DNA from: Chrysomallon squamiferum
Taxonomy: Eukaryota > Mollusca > Gastropoda > Neomphalida > Peltospiridae
DNA: 22,500 bases
Reading direction: 5' to 3'
Assembly: GCA_012295275.1 (NCBI GenBank)
Contig: CM022671.1
Location: 35,209,183-35,231,682 of the forward strand
Of the stretch, positions 8,796 through 20,420 are shown in pieces. Positions within the stretch are counted from its first letter, which is position 1. Each line of letters opens with the position of its first letter. The notes beneath the pieces are model-generated. The model had not been told where the DNA came from, did not search any database, and saw nothing but the letters and a program-made list of their open reading frames with translations. A program made the translations under genes and the position numbers.

Positions 8796-10424
8796 TACAA
8801 CAGGCTCACATATTTATATATATATATATATTTTTAAATCTATTTATTTGCCGTCCGTTCTTCAATTTGTGACAGTGTCAAAAGATTTTATATAAGATCT
8901 GATATCACAGATTTAACAAAAAAAGCAGCTTTTAGCTGTCAAAGCTAAAGAGGACTGAAGGAAAGACGTCCTGTTTGAATTATTTCGTGTTGTTAACCTC
9001 TTTAAAATAATACTAGAAATACTTAACACGTCTTTCCACAATGGTTTTCACTCGTATCTTTGCTTTGGGATGAAAAACAAATATTTGAAGAGTTTGCAAG
9101 TGACTGAGGAGTATCTGCTAGTGGGGACGTCCTACAAGGACTGCTGCCTCCGAGTGTCGCAGATTTCAAATTAAAGTTTTATAAATTTGTTTACTCAAAC
9201 AAGTCTTTCGTGTACCAGGAGACGTGAAGCCGAAATTAAACTTTGACACTTTTTTTCTTTTTCTGTTTCTTCGTTTTCTCAGTTTGTTGTGTAATTCTGT
9301 ACTTTATGCAGAATGATTCAAACATGCGCAAGTAAGCATACATATATAAATACATATTCAAACAGACATACACAAAAAACTTATGAACATAGACACTTAG
9401 TATAGGTGTATGCGTTCATAATACTTATACCTAAATGTAGACAGAGACACATGCAGACAGATAAATGGATAAACACCCACAGACACACATATATATGTAT
9501 GTATATATGTTTGTTTATCCATTTGGATCTCTCTCTCTCGCTCTCGATATATACACATGTATATAGATAGATAGATAGATAGGTAGATAGATAGATAGAT
9601 AATATAATCGAATATTAAATGAAGTATGTGTTATAAATTTAAAAGGACGTTGTCGATGTAGGTGTGTGGCAGTGAAGATGATGATGACACCCTGCATCCT
9701 CCCACATGTGATGACGTAGTTGTTACTAAATTTAGCCTTTTTGACTTTTTTAACCTTTTGGAACATTTCGTGTACTCAGGGAAGGTTGCACGCTCAGAAA
9801 AATGTTTGTCTTTCCAGTTTGGTGTAGTTTATTCTGTTAATTAGTTGCAAGCAGCTGGGTTTATTTAAACTATAGGTAACATTTAATTTTTTTTTGATTT
9901 AATATGTGAACGTGCGAAAATAATATATATCTATTTTGATTTTCAACACAAATTAATTTTACTTTGATGATCGGGAAAAACTGCGAAATCTGATTTGTAT
10001 CCAGTTTGATACTATTTCCCCCGTCCCCACCAAGTCTATATTTTCATTTAATTTTTTATAACATAGATACGATTAAATTACTGATTTATAATGTTCGGCT
10101 ACAACTGTAATAACTAAGTAATTTTGTTTAAATATTATTTTTATATAAAATAAAAACAAGAACAATAAGAACGAGAAGAACAAAACGAACAAGAAGAAAT
10201 CTCAATAATTCTTGGACTCTGCTGTAAATTAAACTGACTAGATGTTCAAATCTAACTGTAGAATTTTTATTAAAATTTATAATTTATGATTTAATTTTGT
10301 TAATGGTTTAAAACCTAAGTTTAGGTATAAACTGTAGGTATGTGGATTTCAAGGAACGAATATTAATTATAAACTGATAATACTGCGTAATAATTTTAAG
10401 AAAATTACAGCAGCATTAACAGCA

Positions 10425-10442
10425 GTAATAATAATAATAATT

Positions 10443-10474
<32 letters not shown>

Positions 10475-10500
10475 AAAAATAATAATAATAATAATAATAA

Positions 10501-10531
<31 letters not shown>

Positions 10532-10600
10532 AAAGAAAAACAGAAGAAAATGGTAACAGTAATAATGATTATCATTATGATGATGATGATGATGACTTTA
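10425..10600. repeat. Chain of trinucleotide arrays (AAT, AAC, AAT, AAG, GAT)
   Basis: Consecutive pure blocks: AAT near 10427, AAC 10443-10472, AAT 10480-10502, AAG 10503-10532, then GAT at 10578-10594. Each change of unit is a single base, as if point changes seeded new expansions. Confidence 0.9.
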
Positions 10601-10772
10601 GTGTTAATGATATTCATAATCTAGTTATTATGTAAGCACTTACAGACCTATAAATAAATAAACAAAAATAACTTTACCTCTTAGCTTGAATCATATTAAT
10701 AGCATTGTATATATTATAAATTAAACCACTTTATTATATTACCGATTCCATTACATAATGAATAATACTTAC

Positions 10773-10862
10773 CCAAGTTATATTTCTCTGTGTACAATAA
10801 ATCCGAATACGTGGGGAAAATATCCTGTTTTCAGAGCAGCTGTGTTGTAGTGGATGTCGCAA
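10773..10862 (-). other. Predicted non-coding first exon (5' UTR) of gene 1
   Basis: The stretch downstream of the TATA box on the minus strand contains no ATG and ends in AACTTGG followed by the consensus donor GTAAGT (10772-10767). The next minus-strand acceptor that precedes an ATG with a leader peptide is at 7530-7532. The right-hand boundary is approximate, placed about 28 bases from the TATA box. The link to gene 1 is inferred from strand, order and splice sites only. Confidence 0.5.
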
Positions 10863-10883
10863 GATTAATTCAGTACAACCTGG

Positions 10884-10890
10884 TTTTATA
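10884..10890 (-). promoter_or_regulatory. TATA box, likely core promoter of gene 1
   Basis: TATAAAA on the minus strand lies in a locally GC-richer patch (10850-10985, with CCCGGG and several CpG) inside AT-rich DNA. The spacing to an ATG-free exon with a perfect donor about 115 bases downstream is what a TATA promoter would show. No initiator sequence could be fixed with confidence. Confidence 0.5.
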
Positions 10891-12180
10891 GTACCCGGGA
10901 TGGGTGCGGAAGAAACGCGGTGGAAATTACTATTAAAGAACAGCGACTGCGCATTAACAGTCCATAGCAGACGCGTAAGAGTCCCGCCTGTTTGTAAAGT
11001 GAGATTCGGGGTCAGTGTTTAAACAAATCCACTCGGTAAAACCTATGTGAGTACAGGATTACTGTTTGATTGGGCAGATGACATCTTTCCATGACTTTCT
11101 TGGAATCGGGATGGACTGGGGTGATCCTATTAGAATTTAAACATAAAAAAAAAATAAACCCAAAACAATAAAAGCTTCGGAAAGTGTGCTGTCCACATAA
11201 AGGCATGAAAACAAACATTGAGGCACATTTGTTCTGTGTTTGCAGTCGTATAATTGCCACATCCTTTACGTACCAGTTACGTCTGCAAATAACGAGAACC
11301 TCCAGAAGCAGAGAATGAGTTAAAGTCTCTGTTTGTTTTTCTTTCCAATACGCTGAAATATGGCATACACGTCTGATCATGAGCACATTGGTTACCATTA
11401 GTTACGTAGCATATTATACAATAACTGTGTATTCTAATGATAATAATGATAGCTTATTGTTACATACGTAATTTTTCAAATTTGGTATTGGAAGTTTGAA
11501 ATATGAACAAGTTTTAAATAATATATATAGCTAATGGCTTTTTAAAATTTGAATTACTTGTACAATTTCACTTAAGATTATTACGTCGGTTAATGAAAAG
11601 AAACCTGGAGAAGTTTATTTTTGATGGTTCCAGGTCATACACTTAGATAGAATATTGTAAAGGAAATTTAACAAAGATATGAAAATGGCTCTCGACTAAC
11701 AATTATATTTTGTTTCAAGACAAGATATGAACTAAAATTTTAAATGAAAACACAAGTGCATTAATTATTGTCAGAGTGAACACATAGAGACAGAAACAGT
11801 ACATTTTCGTTTTGTCCAGAATTTGTGCAGTGACATCATGCGCCTATCATGTGCAGGTTTACTCTTGTTTTGTTAATATTTACTAGTTCCCTAAGGTGTT
11901 GGCTCCAAAGATGACATCTAGATAGCTCAGTGGAAAAAAAAAAGAGGCTGTGTTACATTGGTATATGAACAATAAGCAAACTAAATTATTTGTTTGTGCT
12001 CGTTATTTTTCGTAAGTCCGCGATTACGTTTTACTAGTGTTGTTTACAGCTGATATGCACAGATTTTCAAAATAGTAGGTTTTAGATGTACTCAGTCAAA
12101 AATTTTTCGTTTTCTGAACTTAAAGAAATTAGTCTGTTTTTGTCAAGTAATTTTTTAGTGTAATATTTTTTTTTTGTTTT
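10891..12180. other. Intergenic AT-rich sequence, no gene seen
   Basis: This is complex but AT-rich sequence upstream of the predicted gene 1 promoter. A 128-residue minus-strand open frame (11012-11398) has no recognisable domain, weak coding character and no supporting signals. Confidence 0.5.
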
Positions 12181-12181
12181 A

Positions 12182-12375
<194 letters not shown>

Positions 12376-12469
12376 TATTTAGTAATTTTTGTATGTTACT
12401 CTATGCCGTTTGACTTAAAACATACGAAATACTTATAACATAACCAGTAACAACAACAACACAAAATAA

Positions 12470-12960
12470 ACTTCTTCATGGCCTAATTCAACAAACTAGA
12501 CGCATTTGAAAGCAGATGCGAGCATCTTAGATCAGGCTTGCCAAATGCATTGAGGTATCAAATGTCACTCAGAAGTTCTTAATGTCAGCACTTGCCCAAA
12601 TCCCGCCAGTTTCTGTTAGCACACATTAATTGTGACGTCACTGCTGCAGCTGGCTACGTTTGGTTAAAAGGCAGGTGATACTGCATGTCTTTTCAATTCT
12701 TAATGTCAAAAGCATGTCGTATATACAGAGGCAGAAAGACCATGCTTCGGACGGGTTCGAAGCCAAGTGCTAGCGACTTACACGGTGCATATGATGTGTG
12801 CATTATCCCAGAATTGGAACTGCCAAAAAGGTGCATTGTCCTTTAACGGTATCACGTTAATAAAGTTAGCATCAAAGGTTGGTGGCCTATAACCTTTCCG
12901 TTGGGCATCTGAGTAAACTGATAACATTCTGAAATCACTGAGATAAAACCTGGTTTGTCT
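12470..12960. other. Complex intergenic block with palindromes and a tRNA B-box-like hairpin
   Basis: It is less AT-rich than its surroundings. It contains TGACGTCA at 12633-12640, GGTTCGAAGCC at 12754-12764 (fits a pol III B box) inside the hairpin GCTTCG...CGAAGC (12745-12764), and a hairpin CGCATTTG...CAGATGCG near 12500. It may be a decayed transposable element, but no ends or reading frame are recognisable. Confidence 0.3.
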
Positions 12961-13220
12961 TGCTTATTTTATCTGATATTTACAATCTAAATTCTGAGAG
13001 TTAATTTTTAAAAATACAGATGAATAAAAGTGTATAGACAGATGCAAGTATACAGGAATTGACAGGTCAAAAATAACAGGTGAATATAAATAATTCAATA
13101 TAAGATCGATCGATCGGCTTTCAGTTAGATTGATTAAATATATATCCAAACTTTTATCTACTTAACTCCCCCCAACTAATATTTCAGAAAGTGTAGATTG
13201 TATCACGTATTACAGAAAAC

Positions 13221-13438
13221 ATTTTTTTTTTTTTTTTTTTTTTTTTTTATCCTGCACATATTTAGGGTGTATTATTTTAAATATGTAACTAAAATACAGT
13301 AAAATACATATCAGTTCTGTCATTTTTTTTTTATTTTAGCCATTTTCTTTTCTTGACCTACTGGTTCATTACTAATATACAAACAAAATAAATTATATTG
13401 GTAAATGATTATTTTGGTTATTTCTGCTATTATTTTAA

Positions 13439-13472
<34 letters not shown>

Positions 13473-13478
13473 TTTTTT

Positions 13479-13515
<37 letters not shown>

Positions 13516-13615
13516 ATTTTTTTTTTTTTTATTGCATGTCATTAGAATGAACATTTCTTATTTTGTCTTTTTAAAGCAAAATAGAACTTTTATCATCATC
13601 ATCATCATCATCCTC
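13221..13615. repeat. Poly-T, (TTA)n and (ATC)n tracts
   Basis: A T run of about 28 at 13221-13249, a TTA array with T runs at 13440-13530 and an ATC run near 13590-13612. Confidence 0.9.
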
Positions 13616-13789
13616 GTCATCGTCGTTGTCATTTTATTTGATATACTTAATGTTCACTGGTATAACATGCTCTGTACTGTAAAAGTAATTTCTGTTACTC
13701 AGATTACATACAGCATCAACACGTTCTGTTTGAAACAGTTTAAGGTATTGTAGTCGTACATTATTATCAAAACAAAACTCTTTCACTAT

Positions 13790-14215
13790 AGCCTATTTAA
13801 ATACTGTTGCAAAACATTTTATTAAATCATATGTTGCAAAATACCCAGTTTAAATACTCTGTTATAGTAGAATACTAATTAAATTATGTATTGTAAGACA
13901 TTGTATTTTAAAATACGTATTATTGCGACATATGTAAAAAACTGTTTTTAAAATGTAAATTAAAGCGATATATGTAAAAATTTGTATTTAAAATATGTAT
14001 TATAGCGATATATGCAAAACTTTGTATTTAAAATATTTATTAAACAGTATGTGTAAAACGTATTTATAATATGAATTATAGCGATAAATGTAAGACATTG
14101 TTTTTAAATATACATTAAAGTGATATGTATAGAAAATTGTATTTAAAATGTGTATTATACTGGTATGTGTAAAATATTGATTTAACACTTGTATTATATT
14201 GATATATTTAGCATT
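13790..14215. repeat. AT-rich tandem repeat of ~40-bp period
   Basis: The anchor GCGATATATG and its variants recur near 13925, 13965, 14005, 14044, 14081, 14120, 14160 and 14199, i.e. every 37-40 bases, with weaker copies upstream to about 13790. Each unit also carries TTGTATTTAAAATATGTATT-like sequence. Copies are diverged, so the array looks old. Confidence 0.85.
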
Positions 14216-16040
14216 CCATATATTTTAATTATGGAAATGTATTCTGTTCAGTTAAAGTTAAGAAATAAAATATAATTAAAATTAATTAACATCAATTACA
14301 GCAGCAACAACAACAACATCAATAATAACAATGTCATGAATTAAAGTAACAATAAACAAATAAATAAATAAATGAGGATTTTGCAGGGAAAAAACAATCA
14401 ATTCCCTGGTTGGTTATCATGTTAGGTCGTTACGGATTTACTTTCAAAGGTAAATACGACCATCCTTCTAAAATGAAGCATTTTTAAAATTAGAATTCTC
14501 TGTTTTATGTGGACTTCTGCAATGTAACTATGATGACAGACATGCTTTTTTTTTTAATGTAACAAAACTTAAAGTCGTGACTACTCCATTCGTGTTCACC
14601 ACCCAAAAAACAAAACATTCGTAAATTTTAAAAATCTATCGCCCCGGAATCAAATATTTGTTAAGATCATTATTAAAATGTCATTCACACCTCAGTTTTA
14701 ATTACACAGTTCAGATACATCCGGGTTACAGCTCGTTTCTTTAAACATGTGTTTTACACTACATGACTCATGGAAAACTAAAACAAGAAGACACAATACA
14801 TTGCAAACAATCAATAAATAATAGTTTTTAATGCAAATGCTAACTGATACAAACTGAAATAAATCACAACACCTATTCTGAAAATGAGTTCGCGAAAACC
14901 TTACCAACGGTTCTGCAAAATTATTTTCATACTAATATTAAGACATTATTCGCTTGTGTCTCATTCAATAACAGCGAGAGATATAACCTATATAAATACA
15001 AACTATTTGAAGTCCTCAATACTTTTTATTATTTTTTTTATTTTTTTTTTTTTAAATACAAATATGAAGTCTTATGATACGAATTTTTTTTGAGAAGCGC
15101 TGAACTGAAATACGCTGACAAAATACACATTACTGATGTAAAAAATCTTCTGACATGAAAAACGTCAGAGAAACGCTAATACACTAATTTTAGCTGGTGA
15201 GTGGGTGATGACGTTATTAAAATGCAAGTCTCGTTCGCGTGTTGTTCTTATGTATATAATCACGTGACCACGGATATCTCTGGCATCCACACCATGCACC
15301 TTCGCGTCTGAGCGTGACACGGTGATCTGAAAGTAAACTGAGTAAAACCTAAAGGAAATGTTTTCTCCCAGCAATCAGCTGGACCTAGCGTTCATTATTA
15401 GTCTGGCTGGAAAACAGCACCATTCCACACACGTACTTTATACTGACCATCTATCTACACACAGTATAGATATTAGCACCATAATATACCCAAATATACA
15501 AAATTAAAAAAACGAAATGTAACTATACGGTACACGTGCATGTATATAAACACGTATTAAGTTATAATACATGTAACAGTTTAAGTATTTGTTATTTTTG
15601 TTACTGAAGACGATGAAAACTAAGTCGTCAACGTTTCTCTTTGTATCATTTCTAACAGAGCTTTTTCCCAAAATTTACTGTATATGGGAAGGTGGATATG
15701 AAAGATGGCTTTCTGCTCAAGTACAGTTGTACCCAAGTACTGGAAAGTGTTGTGGTGTCAGTAAACTATTATTTAACTCAGTGGTTACGGAAGTCAGTTA
15801 ACGCCAGCACCAGGTTGACTTGACCGGTCAGAACAGTGTGAGCCGGCGTGAGCTAACTGTGAGCATGTTTACCAGTGAGTAAACGTCAGCAAACGTTAGA
15901 TATGTATTGCAAAGCTTGTGAGCCAGGTGTTAAGTTATACACTCACTGTCAGGTGATAATTAAAGGTAAACACGAAGGTAAATGATGTTTTAGTCCAGAT
16001 CATATTCCAGCCGAGGCAACAGATACTATTATTTTATGTC
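14216..16040. other. Intergenic sequence, no gene seen
   Basis: AT-rich unique sequence with short AAC and T runs. Small open frames here (up to 70 residues) have no recognisable domain. 15195-15340 and 15790-15910 are GC-richer patches with TCACGTGAC at 15258 and TGACCGGTCA near 15820. Confidence 0.45.
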
Positions 16041-16049
16041 TTAATATGA

Positions 16050-16400
16050 TATAGAGACAGCTTTACATATGCAGATATATTCGTATGTATATGTATTATA
16101 TACAAACACACAAATATATGAACATATTAAAAATCAAAAAGTTAGTACAAAATGTATAAACAGAGAGGGAAGAAAAGTATAACCTTGCCTAATCTGCGTG
16201 ACCGAAATAACGCACACACACACGCACACACACTCACACACACACTCACACACACACTCACTCACACACACACATACACATAAACATATAAAATAAATAT
16301 GTCAGAGAACTTAATACATGGACAAAATGTATGAACAGAGAGGCAACAAAAGTGTAACCTTGGCAAATCTGCCATCACTGAAATAACACAATTTTGAATA
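16050..16400. repeat. Diverged tandem duplication (~175-bp unit)
   Basis: ACAAAATGTATAAACAGAGA at 16147 recurs with one change at 16322, and the match continues through an AACCTTG-AATCTGC block and a GAAATAAC-CAC end. AGCTTTA followed by TATA-rich sequence precedes copy 1 and follows copy 2. A CA array (16211-16278) separates the conserved blocks. Confidence 0.8.
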
Positions 16401-16602
16401 GCTTTAGATATATATATATATATATTTTGCTTACTTACTTACTAAATTTTTTATTTATTTACTTGGGTTTTATTTGTTTATTCTTTTGGTTTTTTTACTT
16501 CTTTTTTTTTAATTTTATTTATACATTATACTTAACAACATGGTCACGAAGTGTAAAACACAATCAATACTGAAAACGCAACACTGTGCTAGAAAAGAAA
16601 AA

Positions 16603-16665
16603 CGAAGAAACACGCGACCCATCGTATCTTAAGGTGAGCGTTCTAACCACCAAGCTAACGACGTC
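16603..16665 (-). ncRNA. Degenerate tRNA-like element (tRNA pseudogene or SINE head)
   Basis: On the minus strand TTAGCTTGGTGGTTAGAACG resembles a tRNA D-arm with A box (TAGCNNGTGGTTAGA form), followed by GCTCACCTTAAGA in the anticodon-arm position and GATGGGTCGCG where the variable/T arm begins. The B box (GGTTCRANNCC) is not intact and no acceptor stem pairs, so this is not a working tRNA. tRNA-derived SINEs of molluscs begin in this way, but the family is not assigned. Confidence 0.5.
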
Positions 16666-17143
16666 AACAAGATAGGTAGACAGACATATGTTTAGAGGCG
16701 ATGAGTCTTGTCTGAAACGAAAAAAACACACACAATTTAAGCACCGTAGTGAGAACAGATAGCAGAGTTTCTCAGATTCTTCTTCTCCCTCTGAATCAAT
16801 GTTTGATCTGCTGTCACTCGTGTTTGTCTCGGCCAGTCGCAAAGTCAGCTTGCTCCGTTCTTCACGACGACCGACAGCCGAACAGACGCCATCTCAAATT
16901 GGTGCGAGGGTGGGGTGGCCATTAGGAACTGCAAGTCAAATACTTGTCTGTTTTATTCAATAGTGCATGCTCGTAAAACGTTTACTGTCTATTTCTAGCT
17001 TTTTTTAACTTCTGAATTCTTGTTTGCATTCACACCTTTTATTTCTTTTAGAAAAAGAAAAGAAAGTGTATCATGTTAACTGATTTAGCGCCTGATGTCA
17101 AGAAAATGAAAGGCCAAAAGCAAGAATACTGAAAGAAATTAGC

Positions 17144-17405
17144 CTCTCTCTCTCTCAATCTATCTCTGTCTCTCTTAATCTCTCTTGTCTCTCTCAGACT
17201 CTCTCTCTCATTCTCTATTGATAACATCTTTGTTTTAGTCCCTCTTATTCTCTCCATGCTTGTCTCTCCGTTTCTCTGTCATCTCTGTCTGACTCTCTGC
17301 CTTTTTTTCTATCTCTCTCCATTTCTCTCAATCTTTCTCTCATTCTCTGTCTGTCTGTCTGTGTGTCTGTGTGTCTCTGTCTGTCCGACTCTGTCTCTCA
17401 TAAGC
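17144..17405. repeat. (CT)n-rich tract
   Basis: CTCTCTGTCTCT-like pyrimidine-rich sequence with TGTC units near 17350-17385, ending in a short CA run. The Ser/Leu/Cys-rich frame on the plus strand is repeat translation. Confidence 0.88.
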
Positions 17406-17449
17406 ACACACACACAAACATCCACACAACTCAAACATATACATTTTTT

Positions 17450-18120
17450 CTAATAAATTAATCTGTAATTATCTTTGGGTTCACTGTGTCAAGCCAAGGT
17501 ACCACAGGTGTCTCGGGTAAACTAACAATAACCCTACATCGTGAAATGCATACTGCGTAGCTCCCCTTTCAGTGGCATCTGTGTGCAAATTTGAACTGTC
17601 CAATTAACATGCAGCACATGCAGACTGTTTATTCTATCTGTAGTTAGGAACAATTAAAAGCAAACACGAGAGAATAACGACTCTCTGATTTGAGTCCGAG
17701 TGTTGGAGATGCGGGATGAGCTTGTTACGAATTCCCAGTCACAAGTTTGTCTGCTGAACATTTGCGTAATTCGAAATTAAACACAGAAATTAGATACAGA
17801 AACAACAGACGTACAGTTGAATACAAACAATATATTTATTTATTTATTTATTTATTATTGATACTTTATTTCATAACAATAAAAATACATTCAGAAAAGC
17901 TTATCAAAACCAAGCGATATATTTAACTGAATTTTTCAGAGTAATCACCAGACTACGAGAACATTACAAAAATGAATATTTATTATTATTATTATTATTT
18001 GTTTTAAATCGTAACGTTTTACTTACAACTGAAATGCAGTATGATGATGGTTTTACAGTTGTTTCATTAATTAAATTGTTGTGTTCTAATTAAATTCTAA
18101 TTTAAAAAAAAAAAATACAT
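17450..18120. other. Intergenic sequence, no gene seen
   Basis: Ordinary complex AT-rich sequence with short TTTA (near 17835) and ATT (near 17980) runs. No frame, RNA or repeat beyond these is supported. Confidence 0.5.
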
Positions 18121-18284
18121 TGGTTTAATAAAACTGCAGGGAGATGTTTTGCGGATTCCGACCAGCCCTGTCGAATGTGTCACGTTTGTGTCACAAACTT
18201 CACGCTGGCTGTAAACGACGTGCATGTTTGCCAAGGGCTTGGGCCACGGCATGATCTGTCACCTAGTGGATGTCGTCGTCTTGG

Positions 18285-18287
<3 letters not shown>

Positions 18288-18330
<43 letters not shown>
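18288..18330. repeat. (TA)n microsatellite
   Basis: About 21 TA units directly left of the 52-bp palindrome, following a GC-richer patch (18140-18285). Confidence 0.95.
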
Positions 18331-18332
<2 letters not shown>

Positions 18333-18384
18333 CGGTAACGTTGTGTTTATATATATATATATATATATAAACACAACGTTACCG
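18333..18384. repeat. Perfect 52-bp palindrome
   Basis: The left arm CGGTAACGTTGTGTTTA and right arm TAAACACAACGTTACCG are exact reverse complements, joined by TA units that are themselves palindromic, so all 26 base pairs match. Flanking bases do not continue the symmetry. Confidence 0.95.
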
Positions 18385-18819
18385 ATGTGGTTGATAGTGC
18401 GGTTAAAACACGAGTATTTGTATCTACTTAGTATTTGTATTATTATCTTTGTCTTGTTTTATGATAGTGTCTGTGTGCGTGTGTGTGTGTGCGTGAGTGA
18501 GTGTGTGCCTGGGCAAGTTTCTATGCCAGACCAGTTTTCGATGTCAGTAAACTGAAATCTTGTTAAAAACAGAAGAAAAGATAAATGAGGGTGGGACTGT
18601 CTGGTTAGTCAGCATTGGCTGGGCGTGCTTGAAAATAAACGAGGTATTTACTTTTAAATAAATAAGCAAATAAATAAATAAATAAAGACTATACAGCTCA
18701 TTGCAGATGTTACAACGAGGCATTTACAATTAAAATATAAAAAATGTCTAGCTCGCTACGGAAGTTATTAGTATTACGAAATCAAAATAGATAAAATACT
18801 ATTTAATTCTTACATTAAG

Positions 18820-18935
18820 ATACATACATACATACATACATACATGCATATATACTTACATACATACACCCATACATATACACACATACATACACCCATA
18901 CACATACATACATACATACATTCATACATACCCTA
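18820..18935. repeat. (CATA)n microsatellite
   Basis: CATA units with ACAC and CCCATA variants, about 115 bases. Confidence 0.92.
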
Positions 18936-19149
18936 AAATCCCATGTTTAAAAAATCAAAAAAAGTAGAAACAATACGCAACAATAATAATATACATTTGT
19001 TTTTAAATGTAAAAAAGAAATGAAAAATCAGCCAGTGAGGGAAATATTCTTTATTTAATTTGTTCTGTTTTTGTTTATTTTATTAATTTTATTTCATCTA
19101 ATTTCTTAGCATCTTCATTATTTTATTATATTATCAAGACTATTGAATC

Positions 19150-19152
<3 letters not shown>

Positions 19153-19181
<29 letters not shown>
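19153..19181. repeat. (CA)n microsatellite
   Basis: A short pure CA run in otherwise unremarkable AT-rich sequence between 18940 and the candidate 3' UTR. Confidence 0.93.
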
Positions 19182-19375
19182 GTACTTATAATTACATTTT
19201 GTAGATTGTAACTAGTCATTTATGGCAATGACTCAGTCTTAATATATTATTTGTGTGAATACGTCTACGATTTGCGTAAAAGAACAAGAACATAAGCAAC
19301 ATGAGAAAATTCTGGGTAATTTCAAAGCAGATTTGACATTAGGTAATTAAGACTAACATCTTTCTACTTTCTTAC

Positions 19376-20039
19376 TTTATTCTTTCATTCATTCTTCCTT
19401 TCTTTCTTTCAGTCATACTTTTTTTTTTTTTTTTGCACTAAATTCATCGGAATTGATTGTCAGATCTGTTCATTAAATCAATCCCGGTTCTCTCCCTTGA
19501 TTGCTTTTTTTTTGTTTGTCCTTTCGAAAGGTTAATAATGGCACACGCTTTCCTGCATATGGGAAGTTACATATAAGATATGTCTAGCTGTTAATTTAAA
19601 ACGGAGGCAGTGCATTGTTCTTGCACCATAATTGATATACATGGCGGTAATATAAACGAAAATGTTGAGGGATCGTAAAATAAAAATATTCGTACTTCAA
19701 AATTTAAAGTGTAAATGCAAATAAGATATGAATACCACCAACCCCTAAAATATATATATATATATATATAGTGTATTAATTAACAACGTCGTCGATTTAT
19801 AAACAAAACCGTAACAGCAACAATTTCGTGACTAAAAATAAACGTAAACAACAACAACAAAAATAATAATAATGATGATGACAACAACAACAACAACAGT
19901 AATGATAATCGTCATCATCAAGTATATATTTAGCTACAAGTTCAATCTGTTGTTTTTATACTGTATCATCACTGAGTGTTTGTTTTGGTTTTTGTGTGTG
20001 TATTGTCATGATTAACAAAGTATATCATTTGCTGTTAGG
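19376..20039 (-). other. Candidate 3' UTR of the SLC13-like gene
   Basis: No AATAAA occurs on the minus strand immediately after the stop. The nearest exact AATAAA is at 19381-19376, about 660 bases downstream. TATAAA variants occur at 19960-19955 and 19801-19796 and could serve instead. The span includes an AT array near 19750-19770 and mixed AAC/AAT/GAT triplets at 19850-19920. No coding potential seen. Confidence 0.3.
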
Positions 20040-20186
20040 CTATATTACAGATGAAGAGTTTAACGTGGCGTTAGTTCTGAAGATGTCTGGAAGCACGTCG
20101 AAATGGAACTGCGCGGTGCCCCACGTCGCTGTCGCCAGAAGTAGTAATGGAACCGCGGCAATGTTTAACATAAACCCTGCTGATGC
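20040..20186 (-). CDS. SLC13-like terminal coding exon E
   Basis: 48 codons plus TAG. It encodes ASAGFMLNIAAVPLLLLATA, then TWG and a short tail with FRTNATLNSSSVI. The membrane segment followed by TWG/SWG matches the last helix of the family. The acceptor is TTTTGTACTTCAG. The tail is short and lacks a PDZ-type or other recognised end motif that I could confirm. Confidence 0.93.
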   Translation of the reverse strand, partial: ASAGFMLNIAAVPLLLLATATWGTAQFHFDVLPDIFRTNATLNSSSVI

Positions 20187-20328
20187 CTGAAGTACAAAAT
20201 AACAACAACAATAATAACAATAACGACAACAATAATAATAATAATAGCAATAACAATATTAATAATAATAATGATGATGATGATAAAAATAACGATAGTA
20301 TCAATAATAGTCAGTAGTAATACATGCA

Positions 20329-20420
<92 letters not shown>

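Larger units (their letters stand above)
7533..10772 (-). other. Long 5' UTR intron of gene 1 (predicted)
   Basis: The span contains no coding exon I can support. 7570-7870 is a CTA-type array; 8580-8598 is a T run; 8733-8795 has GATA then GGTA units; 9567-9600 is GATA; 10425-10600 is a chain of trinucleotide arrays. Between these, 8040-8260 and 8850-9240 are ordinary complex sequence. A palindromic GTCACGTGAC lies at 8085-8094. The intron boundaries depend on the predicted first exon. Confidence 0.45.

Noticed and set aside
9662-9844. 60-residue plus-strand open frame
   Set aside because: Short, partly built on GATGATGAT repeat, no recognisable similarity.
11012-11398. 128-residue minus-strand open frame upstream of the gene 1 promoter
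   Set aside because: No recognisable domain, irregular composition, no splice or promoter signals of its own, and its right half overlaps AT-rich sequence with an A run.
12745-12764. Possible tRNA gene from the GGTTCGAAGCC B-box match
   Set aside because: No A box, acceptor stem or anticodon arm could be fitted upstream; the match lies in a simple hairpin and could be chance.
18175-18555. 126-residue plus-strand frame and its antisense partner
   Set aside because: Both are held open by the TA array and the palindrome, which reads alike on both strands; the GC-richer first part has no recognisable domain.
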